Shown here one piece after another: positions 21,331 to 33,760 of a stretch of 64,000 bases of DNA. The first letter of the stretch is position 1. Each line of letters starts with the position of its first letter. A program made the position numbers and the translations under genes. Origin of the DNA: Synchiropus splendidus (taxonomy: Eukaryota > Chordata > Actinopteri > Syngnathiformes > Callionymidae). The DNA lies in NCBI RefSeq assembly GCF_027744825.2, contig NC_071351.1, positions 17,931,001-17,995,000 of the forward strand, read 5' to 3'. The notes under the pieces were generated by a model. The model was not told the origin of the DNA. It searched no databases and saw only the letters and a program-made list of their open reading frames with translations.

Positions 21331-23099
21331 GTCACTCAACCAAAAAGGGTAATGAGCAAAGAGGGCGGCAAAGTGGGCTGCAAAGTGGGCGGCAAAGTGG
21401 GCGGCGTGTCACTCGACCAAAAACGGTAATGAGCAAAGAGGGCGGCACGTTGCGTGACCAAATATGGTAATGAACAAAGTAGGCGGCGCATCTCGCAACC
21501 AGATATGGTAATGAGCGAAGTGGGCGGCGCGTCACGCTATCAAATATTATAATGAGCAAAGTTGGCGCCGCGTCACTGGACCAAATGAACAAAGTCGGCG
21601 TCGGTTCAAGCAACGAGATATGATTATGAGCAAAGTGAACGGCGCGAGGGCCGACGAAAAATGATAATGCACAAAGTGGGCCGAAGAGTGGGAGTCAAAG
21701 TGGGCGGCAAAGTGGGTGGCAAAGTGGTCGGCGCATCACCCGACCAAATATGGCAATGAACAAAGTAAGCGTCGCCTAAAGCAACCAGATATGATTATGA
21801 GCAAAGTGAACGGCGCGTTGAACGACGAAAAATGGTCATGCACAAAGTGGGCGGAAGAGTGGGAGTCAAAGTGGGCGGCAAAGTGGGTGGCAAAGTGGGT
21901 GGCAAAGTGGGCGGTGCATCACGCGACCAAATATGGTAAAGAACAAAGTGGGCGGCGTCAATCGACCATATATGGTAATGGATAACGTGGGCGGCGCATC
22001 ACGCGACCAAATATGATAAAGAACAAAGTGGGCGACCGTCACGTGACCAAATATCGTAATGAACAAAGTGGGCGGCGGGTCACACAACCAAATAAGGTAA
22101 TAAGCAAAGTGGGCGGTCGTCACGTGACCAAATATGGTAATGAACAAAGAGGGCGTCGGCTCACGCAACCAGTAATATGGTTATGAGCAAAGTGAACCGT
22201 CCGTTGAACAACCAAATATGGCTATGCGCTATATGGGCGGCAAAGTGGGCGGAAGAGTGGGCAGCGCGTCACGTGACCAAATATGGTAATGAACAAAGTG
22301 GGCGGCGCGCCACGCCACCAAATATGGAAATGTGCAAAGTGGGCGGCGCGTCATGTGACCAAATATTGTAATCAGCAAAGTAAGCGGAGCGTCAAACAAC
22401 CAAATATGGTAATGAACAAAGCGAGACGCCCGTCACGCAACCAAATAAGGTAATGAGCAAAGTGGGCGGCGCATCACGTGACGTAATATTGTAATGAACA
22501 AAGAGGAGGTTGCGTCACGTGACCAAATATGGTAATGAGCTAAGTGGGCGGCGCGTCAGGCGACCAAATATTGTAATGAGCAAAGTGGGCGTCGCATTGC
22601 ACGACCAAATATGGTCGTGAGAAAACATGGCGGCCTAGTGGGCAGAGCTTCACACGATGAAATATGGCAATGAACAAAGAGGGCAGAGCGTCACGCGACC
22701 AAATATGGAAATGAGTAAAGGGGGCGGAGCGTCACACAACCAAATATGGTAATGAACAACGAGGGCGCCGCGTCACACGATCAAATTTGGTAATGAACAA
22801 CATGGGCGGCGAGTCACACAACCAAATATAGTAATGAACAAAGAGGGCGGCACGTCACGTCACCAAATGTTGTAATGAGCAAAGTAGGCGGAGCGTCACT
22901 CAACCAAATATGGTAATGAATAAAGTGGGCTGAGCATAACGCGACCAAATATGGTCGTGAGAAAAGATGTCGGCTAAGTGGTCGGAGCTTTACACGACGA
23001 AATATGGCAATGAACGAAGAGGGTGGGGCGTCCCGCGACCAAATATGGAAATGAGTAAAGGGGGCGGAGCGTGACTAAACCAAATATGGCAATGAAAAC

Positions 23100-26000
23100 A
23101 GTGGGCGGCGCGTCACGCGACCAAATATGGTCGTGAGAATAGATGGCCGCAAAGTGGGTGGTGCGTCACGCGACCAGATATCGTAATGAGCATAGTGGGC
23201 GGCGCGTCACGCGACCAAATATTGTAATGAGCAAAGTAGGCAGTGCGTCACACAACCAAATATGGTAATGAACAACGTGGGCGGCGCGTCACACGACCAA
23301 ATTTGGTAATGATAAACATGGGCGGCGAGTCAAACAACCAAATATATTAATGAACAAAGAGGGCGGCGCGTCACGTGACCAAATATGGTGATGAACAAAG
23401 TAGGTCCCGCATCACGCGACCAAATATGGCAATGAGCAAAGTGGTCGGAGCGTCACACAAACAAATATGATAATGAACAAAGTGGGCGGCGCGTCACGCG
23501 GCCAAATATGGTGATGAGCAAAGTGGGCAGAGCGTCACACAACCAAATGTGGTAACGAACAAAGTGGGCGGCGCGTCACGCGGCCAAATATGGTCGCGAC
23601 AGAAGATGGCGGCAAAGTGGGCGGAGCTTCACACGACGAAGTATGGCAATGAACAAAGAGGGCGGGGCGTCACACGGCCAAATATGGAAATGAGTAAAGG
23701 AGGCGGAGAGTGACACAACGAAATATGGTAATGAACATCGTGGGCGGCGCGTCACACGACCAAATTTGGTAATGATCAACATGGGCGGCGCGTCACACAA
23801 CCAAATATGGTATTGAACAAAATGGGCGGCGCGTCACGCGACCAAATATTGTAATGAGCAAAGTAGGCGGAGCGTCACACAACCAAATATGGTAATGAAT
23901 AAAGTGGGCGGAGCATCACGCGACCAAATATGCAGTGAGAAAAGATGGCGGCAAAGTGGGCGGAGCTTTACCGGACGAAATATGGCAATGAACAAAGAGG
24001 GTGGGGCGTCACGCGACCAAATATGGAAATGAGTAAAGGGGGCGGAGCGTGACACAACCAAATATGACAATGAACACAGTGGGCGGTGCGTCACACGACC
24101 AAATATGGTGATAAACAAAGTGGGCGGCGCGTCACGCCTCCAAATGTGGTAAAGAATAAAGTGGGCGGCGAGTCACGCGACCAAATATGGTAGTGAGAAT
24201 TCATGGCCGCAAAGTGGGCAGCGGGTCACGCGACCAAATATGGTAATGAGCATAGTGGGCGGCGCGTCACGCGACCAAATATTGTAATGAGTAAAGTAGG
24301 CAGAGCGTCGCACAACCAAATATGGTAATGGACAACGTGGGTGGCGCGTCACACGACCAAATTTGGCAATGAACAACATGGGCGGCGCGTCAAACAACCA
24401 AACATGCTCGTGAGAAAAGATGGCGGCAAAGTGGGCGGAGCTTCACACGACAAAATATGGCAATGAACAAAGAGGGTGGGGCGTCATGCGGCCAAATATG
24501 GTCGTGTGAAAAGATGGCGGCAAAGTGGGCGGAGCTTCACACGACGAAGTATGGCAATGAACAAAGAGGGTGGGGCGTCACATGGCCAAATATGGAAATG
24601 AGTAAAGGGGGCGGAGCGTGACACAAAGAAATATCGTAATGAACAACGTGGGCGGCGCGTCACACGACCAAATTTGGTAATGATCAACATGGGCGGCGCG
24701 TTACACAACCAAATATGGTATTGAACGAAATGGGCGGCGCGTCATGCGACCAAATATTGTAATGACTAAAGTAGGCGGAGCGTCACACAACCAAATATGG
24801 TAATGAACAACGGGGCAGCGCGTCACACGACCAAATTTGGTAAAGAACAACATGGGCGGTGAGTCACACAACCAAATATAGTAATGAACAAAGAGGGCGG
24901 CGCGTCACGTGACTAAATATTGTAATGAGCAAAGTAGGCGGAGCGTCACACAACCAAATATGGTAATGAATAAAGTGGGCGGAGCATCACGCGACCAAAT
25001 ATGTTTGTGAGAAAAGTTGGCGGCAAAGTGGGCGGAGCTTTACACGACGAAATATGGCAATGAACAAAGAGGGTGGGGCGTCACGCGACCAAATATGGAA
25101 ATGACTAAAGGGGGCGGAGCGTGACACAACCAATTATGGCAATGAACACAGTGGGCGGTGCGTCACGCCACCAAATATGGTAAATAACAAAGTGGGCGGC
25201 GAGTCACTCGACCAAATATGGTAGTGAGAATAGATGCAGGCAAAGTGGTCGGCGGGTCACGCGACCAAATTTGGTAATGATCAACATGGGCGGTGAGTCA
25301 CACAACCAAATATGCTCGTGAGAAACGATGGCGGCAAAGTGGGCGGAGCTTCACACGACGAAATATGGCAATGAACCAAGAGGGTGGGGCGTCATGTGAC
25401 CAAATATGGAAATGAGTAAAGGGGGCGGAGGGTGACACAACCAAATATGCCAATGAACACAGTGGGCGGCACGTCACGCGACCAAATATGGTGATAAAGA
25501 AAGTGGGCGGCGCGTCACGCCACCAAATATGGTAATGAACAAAGTCGGTCCCGCGTCACGTGACCAAATATGGTAATGAGCAAAGTGGGCGGCGCGTCAC
25601 GCCAACAAATATGGTAATGAGCAAAGTGGGCGGCGCGTCACGCGACCAAATATTGTAATGAGCAAAGTAGGCGGTGCGTCACACAACCAAATATGGTAAT
25701 GAACAACGTGGGCGGCGCGTCACACGACCAAATATGGTAATGATCAACATGGTCGGCGCGACACACAACCAAACATGGTAATGAGGAAAGTGGGCGGTGC
25801 GTCACGCGACCAAATATTGTAAGTAGAGAATAAGGCTGAGCGTCACACAACCAAATATGGTAATGAACAAAGTGGGCGGCGCGTCACACCAACAAATGTG
25901 ATGAAGATCAAAATCGGGCGGCGCCTCACGCAACCAGATATGGTTATGAGGAAAGGGAATGGCGCGTTGAACGACCAAATAGGTTAATACGCAATATGGG

Positions 26001-26250
26001 CGGCAAAGTGGGCGGCGCCTCACGCAACCAGATATGGTTATGAGCAAAGGGAATGGCGCGTTGAACGACCAAATATGTTAATACGCAATATGGGCGGCAA
26101 AGTGGGCAGCGCGTCACACAACCAAATATGGCAATGAACAAAGTGCGTCGGTGCGTCATGAGACCAAATATGGTAATGAGCAAAGTGGACGGCACGTCGC
26201 GCGACCGAATATGGTAATAAGCAAGGCGGGCGGTGCGTCACACGACCAAA
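23100..26250. repeat. Large duplicated satellite block, copy 2
   Basis: Near-identical to 17200-20850 over long stretches at +5907 bp, with local deletions after about 25180 (for example the region corresponding to 20041-20100 is shortened). The following part, about 26380-27480, matches 21620-23100 with shifts near 4400-4490 bp, so the second copy has lost about 1.4 kb relative to the first. Confidence 0.75.
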
Positions 26251-29190
26251 TATCTTAATTAACAAAGTGGGCGGCACATCACTTGACTAAATATGGTTAT
26301 GAGCAAAGTTGGCGGCAAAGTGGGCGGCAAAGTGGGCGGCAAAGTGAGTGGCGTGTCACTCGACCAAAAACGGTAATGAGCAAAGTGAACGGCGCGTTGA
26401 ACGACGAAAAATGATAATGCACAAAGTGGGCCGAAGAGTGGGAGTCAAAGTGGGCGGCAAAGTGGGTGGCAAAGTGGTCGGCGCATCACCCGACCAAATA
26501 TGGCAATGAACAAAGTGGGCGACCGTCACGTGACCAAATATCGTAATGAACAAAGTGGGCGGCGGGTCACACAACCAAATAAGGTAATAAGCAAAGTGGG
26601 CGGTCGTCACGTGACCAAATATGGTAATGAACAAAGAGGGCGTCGGCTCACGCAACCAGTAATATGGTTATGAGCAAAGTGAACCGTCCGTTGAACAACC
26701 AAATATGGCTATGCGCTATTTGGGCGGCAAAGTGGGCGGAAGAGTGGGCGGCGCCACCAAATATTGTAATCAGCAAAGTAAGCGGAGCGTCAAACAACCA
26801 AATATGGTAATGAACAAAGCGAGACGCCCGTCACGCAACCAAATAAGGTAATGAGCAAAGTGGGCGGCGCATCACGTGACGTAATATTGTAATGAACAAA
26901 GTGGACGGTGCGTCACGTGACCAAATATGGTAATGAGCTAAGTGGGCGGCGCGTCAGGCGACCAAATATTGTAATGAGCAAAGTGGGCGTCGCATTGCAC
27001 GACCAAATATGGTCGTGAGAAAACATGGCGGCCTAGTGGGCAGAGCTTCACACGATGAAATATGGCAATGAACAAAGAGGGCAGAGCGTCACGCGACCAA
27101 ATATGGAAATGAGTAAAGGGGGCGGAGCGTCACACAACCAAATATGGTAATGAACAACGAGGGCGCCGCGTCACACGATCAAATTTGGTAATGAACAACA
27201 TGGGCGGCGAGTCACACAACCAAATATAGTAATGAACAAAGAGGGCGGCACGTCACGTGACCAAATGTTGTAATGAGCAAAGTAGGCGGAGCGTCACTCA
27301 ACCAAATATGGTAATGAATAAAGTGGGCTGAGCATAACGCGACCAAATATGGACGTGAGAAAAGATGGCGGCGAAGTGGTCGGAGCTTTACACGACGAAA
27401 TATGGCAATGAACGAAGAGGGTGGGGCGTCCCGCGACCAAATATGGAAATGAGTAAAGGGGGCGGAGCGTGACTAAACCAAATATGGCAATGAACACAGT
27501 GGGCGGGGCGTCACGTGACCAAATATGGTGACAAACAAAGTGGGCGGCGCGTCACGCCACTAAATATGGTAAAGAACAAAGTGGGCGCCGAGTCACGCGA
27601 CCAAATATGGTAGTGAGAATAGATGGCGGCAAAGTGGCCGGCGCGTCACGCGACCAAATATGGTAATGAGCATAGTGGGCGGCGCGTCACGCGACCAAAT
27701 ATTGTAATGAGTAAAGCTGGCGGAGCGTCACACAACCAAATATGGTAATGGACAACGTGGGTGGCGCGTCACACGACCAAATTTGGCAATGAACAACATG
27801 GGCGGCGCGTCAAACAACCAAATATGGTAAAGAACAAAGTGGGCGGCGCGTCATGCGACCAAATATTGTAATGAGCAAAGTAGGCGGTGCGTCACACAAC
27901 CAAATATGGTAATGAACAACGTGGGCGGTGCGTCACACGACCAAATTTGGTAATGATCAACATGGTCGGCGCGTCACACAACCAAATAGGGTAATGAACA
28001 AAGTGGGCCACGCGTCACGCGACCAAATATGGTAATGAACAAAGTGGGTCGCGCGTCACACGACCAAATTTGGTAATGATCAACATGGGCGGTGAGTCAT
28101 ACAACCAAATATGCTCGTGAGAAAAGATGGCGGCAAAGTGGGCGGAGCTTCACACGACGAAATATGGCAATGTACAAAGAGGGTCGGGCGTCATGCGACC
28201 AAATATGGAAATGAGAAAAGGCGGCGGAGCGTGACAACCAAATACGCCAATGAACACAGTAGGCGGCACGTCACGCGACCAAATATGGTGATAAACAAAG
28301 TGGGCGGCGCGTCACGCCAACAAATATGTTAATGAACAAAGTGGGCGGGGCGTCACGCCAACAAATATTGTAATGAGCAAAGTAGGCAGTGCGTCACTCA
28401 ACCAAATATGGTAATGAACAACGTGTGCGGCACGTCACACGATCAAATTTGGTAATGAACAACATGGGCGGCGAGTCACACAACCAAATATAGTAATGAA
28501 CAAAGAGGGCGGCGCGTCACATGATCAAATATGGTGATGTACAAAGTGTGTCGCGCGTCACGTGACCTAATATTGTAATGAGTAAAGTGGGCGGAGCGTC
28601 ACACAACCAAATATGGTGTTGAACAACGTGGGCACCGCGTCACACGACCAAATTTGGTAATGAACATGGGCGGCGCGTCACACAACCAAATATAGTTATG
28701 ATCAAAGAGGGCGACGCGTCATGTGACCAAATATGGTAATGAACAAAGTGGGTTGCGCGTCACGCGACCAAATATGGTAGTGAGAATAGATGGCGGCAAA
28801 GTGGGTGTCGCGTCACGCGACCAAATATGGTAATGGGCATAGTGGGCGGCGCGTCACGCAACCAATTATTGTAATGAGCAAAGTAGGCGGAGCGTCACAC
28901 AACCAAATATGGTAATGGACAACGTGGACGGCGCGTCACACGACCAAATTTTGTAATGAATAACATGGGAGGCGCGTCACACAACCAAATATGGTATTGA
29001 ACAAAGTGGGTGGCGCGTCACGCGACCCAATATGGTAATGAGCAAAGTGGGCGGCGCGTCACACCAACAAATATGGTAATGAGCAAAGTTGGTGGCGCGT
29101 CACACGACCAAATATTGTAATGAACAAAGTAGGCGGTGCGTCACACGACCAAATTTGGTAATGATCAACATGGGCGGCGCGTCACACAAC

Positions 29191-31300
29191 CAAATAGGGT
29201 AATGAACAAAGTGGGCCGCGCGTCACGCCACCAAATATGGTAATGAGCAAAGTGGGCGGAGCGTCACGCCACCAAATATGGTAATGAGAAAAGTGGGCGG
29301 TGCGTCACACAACCAAATATGGTAATGGACAACGTGGACGGCGCGTCACACCACCGAATTTGGTAATAAATAACATGGGAGGCGCGTCACACAACCAAAT
29401 ATGGTATTGAACAAAGTAGGTGGCGCGTCACGCGACCCAATATGGTAATGAGCAAAGTGGGCGGCGCGTCACACCAACAAATATGGTAATGAGCAAAGTT
29501 GGTGGCGCGTCACGCGACCAAAAATTGTAATGAACAAAGTAGGCGGTGCGTCACTCGACCAAATTTGGTAATGATCAACATGGGCGGCGCGTCACACAAC
29601 CAAATAGGGTAATGAACAAAGTGGGCCGCGAGTCACGCCACCAAATATGGTAATGAGCAAAGTGGGCGGAGCGTCACGCCACCAAATAGGGTAATGAGAA
29701 AAGTGGGCGGTGCGTCACGCGACCAAATATTGTAATGAGCAAATTAGGCAGAGCGTCACACAACCAAATATGGTAATGAACAAAGTGGACGCCGCGTCAC
29801 CCGACCAAATATGGTAATGAACAAAGTCGGAGTCGCCTCACGCAACCAGATATGGTTATGAGCAAAGTGAACGGTGCGTTGAACGACCAATTAAGGTTAT
29901 TCGCAAAGTGGGCGGCGCGTCACGCCACCAAATATGATAAAGAACAAAGTGGGCGGTGCGTCACACACCCAAATATAGTAATGAACGAAGAGGGCGGCGC
30001 GTCACGTGACCAAATATGGTGATGTACAAAGTGGGCGGCGCGTCACACGACCAAATTTGGTAATGAATAACATGGGTGGCGCGTCACACAACCAAATATG
30101 ATATTGAACAAAGTGGGTGGCGCGTCACACAACCAAATATGGTAATGAACAACGTGGGTGGTGCGTCACACGACCAAATTTGGTAATGATCAACATGGCC
30201 GGCGCGTCACACAACCAAATAGGGTAATGAACAAAGTGGGCCGCGCGTCACGGCACCAAATATGGTAATGAGCAAAGTGGGCGGAGCGTCACGCCACCAA
30301 ATATGGTAATGAGAAAAGTGGGCGGTGCGTCACACAACCAAATATGGTAATGGCCAACGTGGACGGCGCGTCACACCACCGAATTTGGTAATAAATAACA
30401 TGGGAGACGCGTCACACAACCAAATAAGGTAATGAGCAAAGTGGGCGGCGCGTCACGCCAACAAATATGGTTATGAGCAAAGTGGGCGGCGCGTCACGCG
30501 ACCAAATGTTGTAATGAGCAAAGTAGGCGGTGCGTCACACAACCAAATATGATAATGAACAAAGTGGGCCGCGCGTCACACCAACAAATATGGTAATGAG
30601 CAAAGTTGGTAGCGCGTCACGCGACCAAATATTGTAATGAATAAAGTAGGCGGTGCGTCACACAACCAAATATGGTAATGAACAACATGGGTGGTGCGTC
30701 ACACGACCAAATTTGGTAATGATGAACATGGCCGGCGCGTCACACAACCAAATAGGGTAATGAACAAAGTGGGCCGCGCGTCACGCCACCAAATATGGTA
30801 ATGAGCAAAGTGGGCGGAGCGTCACGCCACCAAATATGGTAATGAGAAAAGTGGGAGGTGCGTCACACAACCAAATATGGGAATGGACAACGTGGACGGC
30901 GCGTCACACCACCGAATTTGGTATTAAATAACATGGGAGACGGGTCACACAACCAAATAAGGTAATGAGCAAAGTGGGCGGCGCGTCACGCCAACAAATA
31001 TGGTTATGAGCAAAGTGGGCGGCGCGTCACGCGACCAAATGTTGTAATGAGCAAAGTAGGCGGTGCGTCACTCAACCAAATATGATAATGAACAAAGTGG
31101 GCCGCGCGTCACACCAACAAATATGGTAATGAGCAAAGTTGGTAGCGCGTCACGCGACCAAATATTGTAATGAACAAAGTAGGCGGTGCGTCACACAACC
31201 AAATATGGTAATGAATAACGTGGGTGGTGCGTCACACGACCAAATTTGGTAATGATGAACATGGCCGGCGCGTCACACAACCAAATAGGGTAATGAACAA
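29191..31300. repeat. Variable-length higher-order repeats marked by CAAATAGGGT
   Basis: The rare variant CAAATAGGGTAATGAACAAAG occurs at 29191, 29601, 30216, 30749 and 31282. The gaps are 410, 615, 533 and 533 bp, exactly 10, 15, 13 and 13 monomers. Surrounding variants (GGGCCGCGCGTCACGCC next, then GGGCGGAGCGTCACGCC) stay in the same order, showing unequal exchange in register. Confidence 0.85.
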
Positions 31301-31439
31301 AGTGGGCCGCGCGTCACGCCACCAAATATGGTAATGAGCAAAGTGGGCGGAGCGTCACGCCACCAAATATGGTAATGAGAAAAGTGGGCGGTGCGTCACA
31401 CAACCAAATATGGGAATGGACAACGTGGACGGCGCGTCA

Positions 31440-33163
31440 CACCACCGGATTTGGTAATAAATAACATGGGAGGCGCGTCACACAACCAAATAAGGTAATG
31501 AGCAAAGTGGGCGGCGCGTCACGCCAACAAATATGGTTATGAGCAAAGTGGGCGGCGCGTCACGCGACCAAATGTTGTAATGAGCAAAGTAGGCAGAGCG
31601 TCACACAACCAAATATGGTAATGAACAAAGCGGACGCCGCGTCACGCGACCAAATATGTTAATGAACAAAGTGGGAGGCGTGTCACGTGACCAAATATGA
31701 TGAAGAACAAAGTCGGCGGCGCGTCACATGATCAAATATGGTAATGAACAAAGTGGGAGTCGCCTCACGCAACCAGATATGGTTATGAGCAAAGTGAACG
31801 GTGCGTTGAACGACCAAATAAGGTTATTCGCAAAGTGGGCGGCGCGTCACGCCACCAAATATGGTAAAGAACAAAGTGGGAGGCGCGTCACACACCCAAA
31901 TATAGTAATGAACAAAGAGGGCGGCGCGTCATGCGACCAAATATGGTAATGAGAAAAGTGGGAGGTGCGTCACACAACCAAATATGGGAATGGACAACGT
32001 GGACGGCGCGTCACACCACCGAATTTGGTAATAAATAACATGGGAGACGCGTCACACAACCAAATATGGTAATGAACAAAGTGGGCGGCGCGTCACGCCA
32101 ACAAATATGGTTATGAGCAAAGTGGGCGGCGCGTCACGCGACCAAATGTTGTAATGAGCAAAGTAGGCAGAGCGTCACACAACCAAATATGGTAATGAAC
32201 AAAGCGGACGCCGCGTCACGCGACCAAATATGTTAATGAACAAAGTGGGAGGCGTGTCACGTGACCAAATATGATGAAGAACAAAGTCGGCGGCGCGTCA
32301 CATGATCAAATATGGTAATGAACAAAGTGGGAGTCGCCTCACGCAACCAGATATGGTTATGAGCAAAGTGAACGGTGCGTTGAACGACCAAATAAGGTTA
32401 TTCGCAAAGTGGGCGGCGCGTCACGCCACCAAATATGGTAAAGAACAAAGTGGGAGGCGCGTCACACACCCAAATATAGTAATGAACAAAGAGGGCGGCG
32501 CGTCATGCGACCAAATATGGTAATGAGAAAAGTGGGAGGTGCGTCACACAACCAAATATGGGAATGGACAACGTGGACGGCGCGTCACACCACCGAATTT
32601 GGTAATAAATAACATGGGAGACGCGTCACACAACCAAATATGGTAATGAACAAAGTGGGCGGCGCGTCACGCCAACAAATATGGTTATGAGCAAAGTGGG
32701 CGGCGCGTCACGCGACCAAATGTTGTAATGAGCAAAGTAGGCAGAGCGTCACACAACCAAATATGGTAATGAACAAAGCGGACGCCGCGTCACGCGACCA
32801 AATATGTTAATGAACAAAGTGGGAGGCGTGTCACGTGACCAAATATGATGAAGAACAAAGTCGGCGGCGCGTCACATGATCAAATATGGTAATGAACAAA
32901 GTGGGAGTCGCCTCACGCAACCAGATATGGTTATGAGCAAAGTGAACGGTGCGTTGAACGACCAAATAAGGTTATTCGCAAAGTGGGCGGCGCGTCACGC
33001 CACCAAATATGGTAAAGAACAAAGTGGGAGGCGCGTCACACACCCAAATATAGTAATGAACAAAGAGGGCGGCGCGTCATGCGACCAAATATGGTAATGA
33101 GAAAAGTGGGAGGTGCGTCACACAACCAAATATGGGAATGGACAACGTGGACGGCGCGTCACG
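31440..33163. repeat. 574-bp higher-order repeat, three near-identical copies
   Basis: A 14-monomer block (14 x 41 = 574 bp) is repeated three times. Identical 73-codon open stretches at 31728, 32302 and 32876 are exactly 574 bp apart, and each copy carries the same private variants (for example GTTATTCGCAAAGTGGG, GACAACGTGGACGG). Near-identity implies the most recent amplification in the array, or gene conversion. Confidence 0.9.
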
Positions 33164-33760
33164 CCACCAAATATGGTAATCAGCTAAGTGCGCAGTGCGT
33201 CATTGGACCAAATATTGTAATGATCAAAGTGGGCTGCGCGTTGCGCGACCAAAAATGGTAATGCCCAAAGTGAGGGCCGCATCACGTGACCAAATAAAGT
33301 AATAAGCAAAGTGGGTGTCCCGTCACGCAACCAGATATGGTTATAAGCAATGTGTGCGGCGCGTTACACGACCAAATATGGTAATGCGCATAGTAAGTGC
33401 CGCATCACGTGACCAAATATTTTAATAAGCAAAGTGGGTGTCTTTTGACGCAACCAGATATGGTCATGAGCAAAGTGAGCGTCAAAGTGGCCGGCAAAGT
33501 GGGCGGCGTGTCACGCGACCATATATGTTACTGAACAAAGATGGCGGGGCGTTACACGACTAAATATGGTAATGAGCAAAGATGGCGGGGCGTCATGCGA
33601 CCAAATATGGTAATGAACTAAGTGGGCGGCGTGTCACGCGACCAAATATGGTGTTGAGCAAAGTTGGTTGCCAAGTAGGCGTCAAAGTGGGCGCAGCATC
33701 ACATGACAAATATGGTAATGAGCAAAGTGGGCTGGCACATCACGTGACCTAATATGGTAA

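Larger units (their letters stand above)
11172..33760. repeat. Satellite array 2, 41-bp GC/CpG-rich monomer
   Basis: The consensus monomer is about GACCAAATATGGTAATGARC followed by AAAGTGGGCGGCGCGTCACGC, repeating at 41 bp (for example starts at 12671, 12712, 12753). At one unit per 41 bp the block holds about 550 copies. Diagnostic variants are CCAAATTTGG or CCAAATATTG for CCAAATATGG, and CACACAACC or CACGTGACC for CACGCGACC; many are CpG-to-TpG/CpA changes, the mark of methylated CpG decay. Several sites show internal expansion of a 12-bp unit (GCAAAGTGGGCG). Higher-order copies exist at scales from about 400 bp to 6 kb. Open frames of 60-100 codons on both strands are by-products: because 41 is not a multiple of 3, the frame rotates every monomer. 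No gene is supported in this stretch. Confidence 0.95.

Noticed and set aside
11284..33261. Many 60-103 codon open frames on both strands within the 41-bp satellite
   Set aside because: They are translations of the repeat. The same peptide phrases recur in all frames because the 41-bp period rotates the frame, and stops are rare in the consensus. No start context, composition or length conservation supports a gene.
11172..33760. CRISPR array
   Set aside because: Units are contiguous without unique spacers, the period is 41 bp with gradual variants, and the surroundings are vertebrate transposons.
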